Source of the DNA: Streptomyces sp. NBC_01232
GTDB taxonomy: Bacteria > Actinomycetota > Actinomycetes > Streptomycetales > Streptomycetaceae
Direction of reading: 5' to 3'
NCBI RefSeq assembly: GCF_035989885.1
Contig: NZ_CP108518.1
Coordinates: 3,454,501-3,518,500 of the forward strand
DNA length: 64,000 bases
Part shown: positions 17,657 to 26,787 of the stretch, piece by piece
Layout: each line of letters opens with the position of its first letter
How positions within the stretch are numbered: position 1 is the stretch's first letter
Notes under the pieces: model-generated
The model's database searches: none
What the model was told of the DNA's origin: nothing
The model's input: the letters and a program-made list of their open reading frames with translations, nothing else
Program-made: the position numbers and the translations under genes

Positions 17657-17712
17657 GCCTGGAGGAAGTCTCTTCGTTCTCGTGGATGGGTGCTGCGGTA
17701 CGGCGGTACGGG

Positions 17713-18201
17713 TCAGTCGCCGGGGCGGTCGGCCTTGTCGACGCCGTCCCAGACGTTGGAGTACCAGGGCCGGTCGGAGCCGGCCTGGCCGGTCCGGTTC
17801 GGCTGTGGGGGCTGGGCCCCGGGGTCGCTCATGATGTAGCCGATCTCCCCCGGGCGCAGGAAGTGCAGGTGCTTGCGCGCCTGCTGCTCCGCGTAGGCGT
17901 CGTCCTGCCAGCGGGCCTTCTCGTCGCGGAGCCGCTCCAGGCGCTCCCGCGCGGTCGCGGCGGCCCGCTGCTGCTCCGCGATCTCCGAGCGCTGGGACAC
18001 GTACTGACGCATCGGATACGCGAGGGCGACGACCAGCGTACAGAGGACGAGCACCAGGAGCGCGGCACGGCCGGTGAGCCGGCTGCGGCGGACCTGACGC
18101 CGCGACTGCGACCGGTAGACGTGGGCGGCGGTCCGCTCACCGAGCTGCTTGAGCCTGGTCGCGGTGGAGAAGGTGGAGAACCGATCCCGGTTCCCGGCCA
18201 T
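17713..18201 (-). CDS. divIC: DivIC/FtsB-family septum formation initiator
   Basis: Bitopic cell-division protein that assembles with FtsL/FtsQ partners at the septum. 162 residues from the ATG at 18201. A basic cytoplasmic N-terminus (about 1-45) is followed by one membrane helix (about 46-63, AALLVLVLCTLVVALAYPM) and a coiled coil (about 66-105, ISQRSEIAEQQRAAATARERLERLRDEKARW-like heptads), then the KHLHFLRPGEIGYIM segment typical of DivIC/FtsB. The last 35 residues are a Pro/Gly tail. The eno-divIC adjacency is conserved in actinobacteria. Confidence 0.9.
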   Translation of the reverse strand: MAGNRDRFSTFSTATRLKQLGERTAAHVYRSQSRRQVRRSRLTGRAALLVLVLCTLVVALAYPMRQYVSQRSEIAEQQRAAATARERLERLRDEKARWQDDAYAEQQARKHLHFLRPGEIGYIMSDPGAQPPQPNRTGQAGSDRPWYSNVWDGVDKADRPGD

Positions 18202-18233
18202 TGGTCCGCCTCCCCTAGGTACGCACTACGCAA

Positions 18234-18274
18234 TACGTCCCCGCACACGGTACGGGACCGAGTGCGGGGACGTA
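18234..18274 (-). terminator. Hairpin between eno and divIC
   Basis: Perfect 13-bp stem (TACGTCCCCGCAC and complement) with a 15-nt loop, 27 bp after the eno stop. It may terminate or attenuate eno readthrough into divIC. Confidence 0.65.
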
Positions 18275-18300
18275 CGGAGGCCAGCCCCTCAGGGGGGTGA

Positions 18301-19650
<1,350 letters not shown>

Positions 19651-19776
19651 CTAGAGCCTAACCGGCTCCGGGCACTCGACCGGCCGACCGCCCGGACCCT
19701 GGGACGAAAAAGGGACCGAATACCCCTCTTCCGGGACATAGCCCCTTGATCATCGGCCCACGGAGGCCGGGAACAG

Positions 19777-19811
19777 CACCGCCCGGCGCGTGGAGCACGC
19801 GCCGGGCGGTG
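19777..19811 (-). terminator. Terminator after the rpfA-like gene
   Basis: Perfect 15-bp stem (CACCGCCCGGCGCGT and complement) with loop GGAGC, about 60 bp beyond the stop of the Rpf gene. The remainder of 19588-19872 is the eno leader and promoter region, with an AGCCTA (TAGGCT on the minus strand) at 19655-19660 as a possible -10. Confidence 0.8.
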
Positions 19812-19872
19812 GGCATCCTGCACACAGTCAGAGGACGTCCTGCACAGGGTTTTGCGGCTTTTGCCGCAATGT

Positions 19873-20800
<928 letters not shown>

Positions 20801-20847
20801 GGTCGAAGGAGCTCGCGGTGGCGAGCGATTCAGAAGGTAGACAGGTC

Positions 20848-20881
20848 TCTCCCCGATGTTCAACGAGGAACATCGGGGAGA
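20848..20881. terminator. Hairpin between rpfC-like gene and the rpfA riboswitch
   Basis: Perfect 13-bp stem (TCTCCCCGATGTT and complement) with an 8-nt loop. It lies 160 bp past the upstream Rpf gene's stop and just before the riboswitch. It may be that gene's terminator or an operator at the rpfA promoter. The rest of 20882-21040 shows nothing clear. Confidence 0.5.
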
Positions 20882-21040
20882 AACGGCCCCTACTTGCGCT
20901 CCCCGCAGAGGTGTTTGCGCAGGTGAGGGCGGTGTTTGCGGAAGCCCCGCGGAGAGACACGCCAGTTGACCGGAAGAGACGCATGTCTCACTTGACGAAA
21001 ACCGACATTCGACCCTTTCCGGATAACTGAACTGTCCTTA

Positions 21041-22051
21041 TTACGTGGTTAGATCCAGGTTCTGGCCGGGCTTGATCAGGTTGGCGTCCTCACCGATGAC
21101 CTGCTCGTTGGCCTCGTAGAGACCGTTCCAGCCGCCCTTTACGCCCTTGGCAACCGCGATGGTCGCCAGGCTGTCGCCCGCCTGGACCGTGTACGTGGGG
21201 TTCGACGAGACGTCAGAGGGGCCCGCCGACTCGGGTGCAGGCGCACCGCGGTGCTTGCCGTTGCCCACGCCCGGAGTGGCACCCAGGGTCTCGGGCGTCT
21301 CCGGAGCCCCGGGAGCCGCAGGGTCCGTCGGGGAGACCGGGGGCAGTCCGGGCGTGACGGGCGGGGTCGTGGGCGCGGTCGGGTCCACCGGCAGCGTCGG
21401 GGCCGTCGGGTCGACGGGGGCCGGCGTGGTGCCCGGGAGCGTCGGGTCGACGGGAGGCGTCGTCGGGACGTCCGGCGCGGGCATGACGGGCAGTCCGATG
21501 GACGGGGCGTCGGGAATGAGGAACGGGGTGTCGGACGGGCTCGGGGTCGGCGACCCGTAGTCCGTGGACGGCTTGCCGCCCTTGGTGGACGGAACCGCGT
21601 CGTCCGGGCGGGCCGGCGCCGGGGCGAGCGGGCCCTTGCCGCCGGGCAGACCGGGGTCCACCTGTGCGGCGGGGCTCTGCCGGTCCAGTCCGGCCGAGGC
21701 CGCGCACAGCGGCCAGGCCTGCGGGCCCGTCGAACCGAGCACCCGCTCGGCCACCGCGATCTGCTGCGACCGGCTCGCGAGGTCGGGGCGCTCGGCGAAG
21801 TCGAGTCCGCCGGCGCTCTGCCACTCCTCCTGGGTGAACTGGAGTCCGCCGTAGGCGCCGCTGCCGAAGTTGGCGCTCCAGGCGCCACCGCTCTCGCATT
21901 CGGCGACCTTGTCCCATGTGGACGTGTCGGCGGCGGTGGCACTGGTTGCCGCTAGCAGCGGCAGAGCCAGCGCGGAGCCAGTGACTCCGGCTGTGACGAC
22001 CAGCGCGGGGACCTGGCGGGGGCGTCTGTGGCGGCCGTTCCCGGAACGCAT
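21041..22051 (-). CDS. rpfC: Second Rpf-like transglycosylase with long Pro-rich linker and LysM
   Basis: Secreted peptidoglycan hydrolase. 336 residues from the ATG at 22051; an upstream extension of the frame is not signal-peptide-like. Residues 1-41 are a signal peptide (VPALVVTAGVTGSALALPLLAATSATA). Rpf domain about 42-118: WDKVAECESGGAWSANFGSGAYGGLQFTQEEW, catalytic Glu in CESGG, WPLCA. A 150-residue Pro/Thr/Asp linker with repeats of VDPTAPT/TPPVDPTLPG leads to a C-terminal LysM (YTVQAGDSLATIAVAKGVKGGWNGLYEAN). It lacks a ydaO element in its leader, so it is controlled differently from the adjacent paralogue. Symbol follows the neighbouring SCO3098 gene of S. coelicolor and is less certain. 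Confidence 0.88.
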   Translation of the reverse strand: MRSGNGRHRRPRQVPALVVTAGVTGSALALPLLAATSATAADTSTWDKVAECESGGAWSANFGSGAYGGLQFTQEEWQSAGGLDFAERPDLASRSQQIAVAERVLGSTGPQAWPLCAASAGLDRQSPAAQVDPGLPGGKGPLAPAPARPDDAVPSTKGGKPSTDYGSPTPSPSDTPFLIPDAPSIGLPVMPAPDVPTTPPVDPTLPGTTPAPVDPTAPTLPVDPTAPTTPPVTPGLPPVSPTDPAAPGAPETPETLGATPGVGNGKHRGAPAPESAGPSDVSSNPTYTVQAGDSLATIAVAKGVKGGWNGLYEANEQVIGEDANLIKPGQNLDLTT

Positions 22052-22139
22052 GTAGGTGCACCTTTCGCATAACAGCGGGGTAACGGCAGAACCTAGCGGC
22101 CTTCGAACGATTGTCACAAGTTCAAGCTGGATCTGACTT

Positions 22140-23429
22140 TTAATCAGATGTCGCTGAAGTGTTTTGAGCTGTAAACCGAACGGGAAGAGTACGTAGCCCT
22201 CGCATGATCAACCCCCCACGCCAGCGCAGGTCTTGGGGCGGAATGGCGAGCTCCAGATCGGGCAGGCGCGTCAGCAAAGTCGCGAGCGCAGTCTGTCCTT
22301 CGAGCCGGGCGAGCGGGGCACCCACGCAGTAGTGGATGCCGTGACCGTATCCGAGGTGCTGGTTGTCGCTCCGTGAGAGGTCGAGGGTGTCCGGGTCCGC
22401 GAACCGCTCGGGATCCCGGTCGGCGGCGGCGAGGACGACCAGGACCGGGTCGCCGACCTCGACGGACATGCCCGCGAGGGTCAGCGGCTCGGTGGCGAAC
22501 CGCCATGTGGCCAGCTCCACGGGACCGTCGTAGCGCAGCAGTTCCTCGACCCCGGTGGCCAGCAGTCCGCTCTCGCCGGCCGCGAGGGAGAGCTGGAGGC
22601 GCTCGCGCTGCCCGGGGTTCATGAAGAGGGAGTGGACCCCGTTGCCGATGAGGTTCACGGTGGTCTCGAAGCCGGCGAAGAGCAGGATGAAGGCCATGGC
22701 GGTGGCCTCGCCCTCCGTCAGATGGTCACCGTGATCGCTCGCCCGGATCAGGTCGGAGATCAAGTCGTCGCCCAGATCATCCCTTTTGCGGTGAATGAGT
22801 TCACCGAGATAGGTCCGCATCTGCTTGACCGACCGGGCGACCCCGCCCCGCGGGCCCCCGCCGTGGCGGATCATCATGCCCGCCCAGTCGCGGAAGTCGT
22901 CCTGGTCCTCGCGCGGTACGCCGAGCATCTCGCAGATGGCGTAGATGGGGAGCGGGAAGGCGAACTCGTGAATGAGATCCGCCTCTCCCTTCTCCGCGAA
23001 CCCGTCGATGAGGTGGTCGGTGAGCGCCTGCACCCGCGGGGCGAACTCGGCGACCCGGCGCGGGGTGAACGCCTTCGACACCAACCGCCGCAGCCGGGTG
23101 TGGTCCGGCGGGTCGATGTTGAGCAGGTGCGTCATCAGCTCGGCCTTGCGCTCGCCGGGGATCCCGGTCTTGCCCTTGGCGTGCGCGGGCTCCGCGTGGT
23201 GCGCCGGATTCTTGCTGAGCCGCTGGTCGGCGAGGGCCTGGCGGGCGTCGGCGTACCGGGTGACGAGCCAGGCCTCGACCCCGCTGGGCAGCTTCGTGCG
23301 GTGCACCGGGGAGTGCTCGCGCAGCCAGGCGTAGGCCGGGTAGGGGTCGGTCGCGAACTCCCAGTCGAAGAGGGTGGGTCCCTCGGCGGAAGGGGTGTCG
23401 GCGGGGTTTTCGGAGGTCTGCTCGTGCAC
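22140..23429 (-). CDS. Cytochrome P450 (CYP107-like)
   Basis: Haem mono-oxygenase of about 429 residues from the GTG at 23429 (start VHEQTSENPADTPSAEGP); the longer open frame upstream overlaps the divergent gene and is not P450-like. Seen: I-helix oxygen-activation motif ILLFAGFETT (about residue 245), K-helix EELLR (about 280), and haem-ligand loop GHGIHYCVGAPLARLEGQ with Cys near residue 352. NIDPPDHTRLRRLVSKAF is the usual C-helix HxxxR motif. No dedicated ferredoxin gene adjoins it. It is divergent from a flavohaemoglobin-like protein. Substrate unknown. Confidence 0.92.
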   Translation of the reverse strand: MHEQTSENPADTPSAEGPTLFDWEFATDPYPAYAWLREHSPVHRTKLPSGVEAWLVTRYADARQALADQRLSKNPAHHAEPAHAKGKTGIPGERKAELMTHLLNIDPPDHTRLRRLVSKAFTPRRVAEFAPRVQALTDHLIDGFAEKGEADLIHEFAFPLPIYAICEMLGVPREDQDDFRDWAGMMIRHGGGPRGGVARSVKQMRTYLGELIHRKRDDLGDDLISDLIRASDHGDHLTEGEATAMAFILLFAGFETTVNLIGNGVHSLFMNPGQRERLQLSLAAGESGLLATGVEELLRYDGPVELATWRFATEPLTLAGMSVEVGDPVLVVLAAADRDPERFADPDTLDLSRSDNQHLGYGHGIHYCVGAPLARLEGQTALATLLTRLPDLELAIPPQDLRWRGGLIMRGLRTLPVRFTAQNTSATSD

Positions 23430-23544
23430 CTGATGACCGTATCCCGGCGCCGAGCTCCCATCCGATATGGGTCGTTCGTCGCGGCTGTCCGTAGATCGTC
23501 CATCCCTTGACGTGGCCTTCTGTGACATTCCTACTTTCGGTCTT

Positions 23545-24756
23545 GTGGATGTGAGGATCTTGAAGAGCAGTTTCGCGGTGGTGGAGCGACGGGCCGAGCA
23601 CGCCGTCAAGTTCTTCTACTCCCACCTGTTCTGGCACAACCCCGGAGTCCGTGCCCTCTTCCCGGACTCCCTCCACGACATGGAGCGCCAGCGGGACCGG
23701 CTCTTCGCCGCGCTCACCCACGTGATCACCCACTTCGACGACGAGACGATCGGCCCCTATCTGCGGGACCTGGGACGCGACCACCGCAAGTTCCTGGTCC
23801 GCCCCGAGCACTACGCCGCCGTGGGCGCCAGCCTGCTCGCCGCGCTCGCGGAGACCTCCGGCGCCGCCTGGACCCCGTCGGTCGAGAAGGCCTGGGCCGA
23901 GGCGTACCAGGTGATGGCCGATGCGATGACGGCCGGCGCCGACGCGAGCGAGGACCCGCCGTGGTGGGACGCGGAGGTCGTGCGCCACCTCACGTACGGG
24001 CCGGACATCGGCGTCCTGACACTGAGGCCGCACGCGCCCTTCCCCTATCTCCCGGGCCAGTACACGAGCGTGAGCAGCGAACGCCTCCCGACGGTCTGGC
24101 GCACGTACTCCATCGGCAACGCCCCCCGCGCCGACGGCACCGTCGACCTGCACGTCAGCAGGATCGACCACGGGCGGCTGAGCACCGCCCTCGTCCGCGA
24201 GACGCTGCCCGGCGACGTGCTGCGGCTCGGCGCCGCCGGCGGGCAGCTGACCTTCCGCCGCGGGGACCGCCCGGCCAGCCTGATCGCCGCCGGCACGGGC
24301 TGGGCGCCGATCCGGGCCATGCTGGAGGATCTCGCGGAGCATCCCCCCGATCAGGACGTACGGCTCTTCGTCGTGGCCCGGGACGGCGCGCACCTCTACG
24401 ACCGCCCGCTCATCGACGCGTACGCCGCCGAATGCGGCTGGCTCGCCGTCACCTACATCGCGCCCGCCCCCGGGCAGCACCGCAACCAGGCCACCGACCG
24501 GCTCGCGACCGCGCTGGGCAACCGGGGCCTGTGGCCCGACCAGGACGTCTACCTCAGCGGTCCGCCGCAGTTCATCGACGAGACCGCCCACCTCCTCCGG
24601 GAGCTGGGCGCCGTCCCCGGCCACCTCTTCCACGACTCCGTACCGGCCCGGGTCCAGGGACACCCCGAGCGCCCGCTGGGATTCCGCGAATGGTTCCTGG
24701 ACCCCCCGGCGCCCCACTGGCACAACCCGTCGGCCCGCGCCCCGAGGACGCACTAG
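23545..24756 (+). CDS. Flavohaemoglobin-like globin/FAD/NAD(P) oxidoreductase
   Basis: About 403 residues from the GTG at 23545. The frame is open from 23467, but that 26-codon extension has poor third-position GC and no globin similarity. Globin domain about 1-130: FFYSHLFWHNPGVRALFP, and a proximal His in GRDHRKFLVRPEHYAAVG near residue 80. FAD domain about 140-250 with PGQYTSV and RTYSIGN (R-x-Y-S flavin motif); NAD(P) domain with LIAAGTGWAPIRAML and the terminal VYLSGPPQFIDE. The plan is that of nitric oxide dioxygenases (Hmp), though overall divergence leaves other oxidase roles open. Divergent from the P450 gene, 115 bp away. Confidence 0.82.
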   Translation: MDVRILKSSFAVVERRAEHAVKFFYSHLFWHNPGVRALFPDSLHDMERQRDRLFAALTHVITHFDDETIGPYLRDLGRDHRKFLVRPEHYAAVGASLLAALAETSGAAWTPSVEKAWAEAYQVMADAMTAGADASEDPPWWDAEVVRHLTYGPDIGVLTLRPHAPFPYLPGQYTSVSSERLPTVWRTYSIGNAPRADGTVDLHVSRIDHGRLSTALVRETLPGDVLRLGAAGGQLTFRRGDRPASLIAAGTGWAPIRAMLEDLAEHPPDQDVRLFVVARDGAHLYDRPLIDAYAAECGWLAVTYIAPAPGQHRNQATDRLATALGNRGLWPDQDVYLSGPPQFIDETAHLLRELGAVPGHLFHDSVPARVQGHPERPLGFREWFLDPPAPHWHNPSARAPRTH

Positions 24757-24783
24757 GGGGTGTCCTTCCGGGCATCCCGGCGG

Positions 24784-25806
24784 CTACTGCGCCGGGTCGG
24801 CGATGCCCTCCGCGGCCCGGATCGCGTCCCGGTAGGCGCGGGCCGCCGCGCGCAGCGCGGTCTCCGGGTCGGTCCCCTCCGCCTCGGCGCGCGCCGCGAG
24901 CGCCAGCAGCTCGTACCCGATGCCCTCGCCGCGGGGCAGCTCCACGGCCACGCCGCCCGTACGGGCCCGGCCCGCGAGTTTCGCCGCGAGCGCCAGGCCG
25001 GGCTGGCCCACCGGGATCCCGTCGGTGACCGACTCCCGCCGCTTCTCCACCGCCTTGGTGCGCTGCCAGTGCGCCTTGACGTCCTCCGGGGTCTCGGCCT
25101 TCGCGTCGCCGAAGACGTGCGGATGCCGGTGGATCAGCTTCGTGACGAGGGCGCCGGCCACGTCGTCGATGGAGAAGGCCTCGGCCGCGTCCTCGTCGTC
25201 CCCGCCGGCCTCCTCGGCGATCCGCGCGTGGAAGACCACCTGCAGCAGCACGTCGCCGAGTTCCTCGCGCAGCTCGTCCCGGTCCCCGTCCTCGATGGCC
25301 TCGACCAGCTCGTACGCCTCCTCGATCGCGTACTTGGCCAGGCCCAGGTGGGTCTGCCGGGAGGTCCACGGGCACTCGCGCCGGACCCGGTCCATCACCT
25401 GGACCAGGTCGAGCAGGCGCGCGCCCGGCAGATCGTACGAGCCGGGCAGCAGTTCCAGATCGGGCATGGAGACCCGGCCCGAGCCGGCCAGCCGGGCCAG
25501 TCCGTCGGTGAGCCGCTGGTCGCCCTCGCCGCCCGGGAGCACCACGACCGTACGGCCGCCCGCGCAGGCCTCGACCAGCGCGTGCGCGTCCGGGCTCTCG
25601 AACGCGACCTCGACGCCCGCCTCCGCCAGGTACGGCAGCTGCGGGTGACCGGGGTCGGCGCACAGCACCCGGTCCGCGGCGTGCAGGGTCTGCCACGCCG
25701 GCCAGGACAGTACGCCGGGGGCGACCCGGTGGCTGGTGGTCAGCAGGACGATGCGGCCCGTGGGCTCGCCGGCGGCCGCGGTGGTGGGTTCGGAGTGGTC
25801 GGTCAC
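24784..25806 (-). CDS. mazG: Nucleoside triphosphate pyrophosphohydrolase MazG
   Basis: Hydrolyses (d)NTPs, including damaged or non-canonical ones, to NMP and PPi. 340 residues from the GTG at 25806. The MazG domain occupies about 135-300: MDRVRRECPWTSRQTHLGLAKYAIEEAYELVEAIEDGD, with Mg-binding EEAYE and EELGDVLLQVVFHA (ExxD), and VTKLIHRHPHVFGD. The N-terminal 120 residues (RIVLLTTSHRVAPGVLSWPAWQTLHAADRVLC...) resemble a degenerate tetrapyrrole-methylase-like domain as in YabN-type MazG proteins. Followed head-to-tail by no gene; upstream neighbour on the same strand is the SurA_N lipoprotein. Confidence 0.92.
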   Translation of the reverse strand: MTDHSEPTTAAAGEPTGRIVLLTTSHRVAPGVLSWPAWQTLHAADRVLCADPGHPQLPYLAEAGVEVAFESPDAHALVEACAGGRTVVVLPGGEGDQRLTDGLARLAGSGRVSMPDLELLPGSYDLPGARLLDLVQVMDRVRRECPWTSRQTHLGLAKYAIEEAYELVEAIEDGDRDELREELGDVLLQVVFHARIAEEAGGDDEDAAEAFSIDDVAGALVTKLIHRHPHVFGDAKAETPEDVKAHWQRTKAVEKRRESVTDGIPVGQPGLALAAKLAGRARTGGVAVELPRGEGIGYELLALAARAEAEGTDPETALRAAARAYRDAIRAAEGIADPAQ

Positions 25807-25885
25807 CCTCCGAACCTACCTCTGATCCGCCGGCCCACGGCCCGGGGGGACCGGCGGACCGGCGGACCGGCGGACTTCCGGGTGC

Positions 25886-26509
25886 TCAGGCCCCGGCAGG
25901 GGGCTGTTCGGGCCGGGTCCGCTGGGTGATCCAGGGCGTCTCCCCGCCGCCGAGCCTGATCTCCTTGGCGTCCCAGGCCCCGTAGCGCGGGTTCACCTCG
26001 ATGTGCAGGGCCTTCACGGCGGCCCGGGCGGGCTCCTCCAGCTTCCCCGCTCCGTACTTGGCGGTGAGCTTGGCGAAGAGCACCTGGTCCCGCAGGAAGC
26101 GGTCGACCTGGGCGGGGGCCATGGCGCCCTTGTGCAGGAGGACCGCCTCGAACTGCTCGTTCCCGCCGCTCTCGGCGGCGCGGGTCCTGCGTTCGTCCTC
26201 GATGTCCTTCTGGGTGGCCGTGAGCCCGGCGGTGTCGGCCATCTTGTCGATGATCCGGCTCTGGAGGGCCGCGTCGAGCTTCTGGCGTTCCAGGTGGGGG
26301 GTGCTCGCGATGAGCTCGGCGGCGGCCTGCCCGGAACGGTTCTGCGCCGCGCGGACGTCGTTCACCTGCGCCTGGAGCGAGGAGGTGGTGATGCGTTCGC
26401 CGCCCACGACGGCCGCGGTGCCGGGACGCGGCTCGCCCGAGCAGGCGGACAGCAAGGGCGCCGCCACGAGCAGGGCGGTGGAGACGGAGAGCGCTGTGCG
26501 ACGGTGCAA
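25886..26509 (-). CDS. SurA N-terminal domain lipoprotein
   Basis: 207 residues. Lipoprotein signal peptide with lipobox LLSAC (Cys about residue 23), so exported and lipid-anchored. The rest (VVGGERITTSSLQAQVNDVRAAQ ... DAALQSRIIDKMADTAGLTATQKDIEDERRTRA ... FLRDQVLFAKLTAKYG) is the helical SurA_N/SurA_N_3 chaperone module, without a PPIase domain. A folding or quality-control role outside the membrane is likely. The start is an unusual TTG at 26509, chosen because GGAGG lies about 5 bp upstream and the signal peptide begins there (MHRRTALS). It sits upstream of mazG, 79 bp away. Confidence 0.85.
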   Translation of the reverse strand: MHRRTALSVSTALLVAAPLLSACSGEPRPGTAAVVGGERITTSSLQAQVNDVRAAQNRSGQAAAELIASTPHLERQKLDAALQSRIIDKMADTAGLTATQKDIEDERRTRAAESGGNEQFEAVLLHKGAMAPAQVDRFLRDQVLFAKLTAKYGAGKLEEPARAAVKALHIEVNPRYGAWDAKEIRLGGGETPWITQRTRPEQPPAGA

Positions 26510-26787
26510 AGGAGCCTCCAGGGCCGGGAGATTGTGCGTCGGTGCACAAAGGGCCGTGCGGTGATCGATGTTATGAGGTCACGGTGATCCGGACCACCGG
26601 TTCGACCAACGATTCGCGCGCGGACCGAACACGCACCGTTCATAAGCGAGTCGGCCCGCACCGGCGTGCCCGCCGCGCCATCCGTCACCCATCCTGGGGA
26701 CCCCGCGACCCGGGCGGCGACCGGATCGGCCGTTGGCCACCCCGGGGCAACCCCTTGGTCACCCGGCGCTGCGAAGGTCGGCCCACC

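Noticed and set aside
23467..23544. Upstream extension of the flavohaemoglobin-like gene
   Set aside because: Third-position GC falls sharply and the 26 residues do not resemble a globin start.
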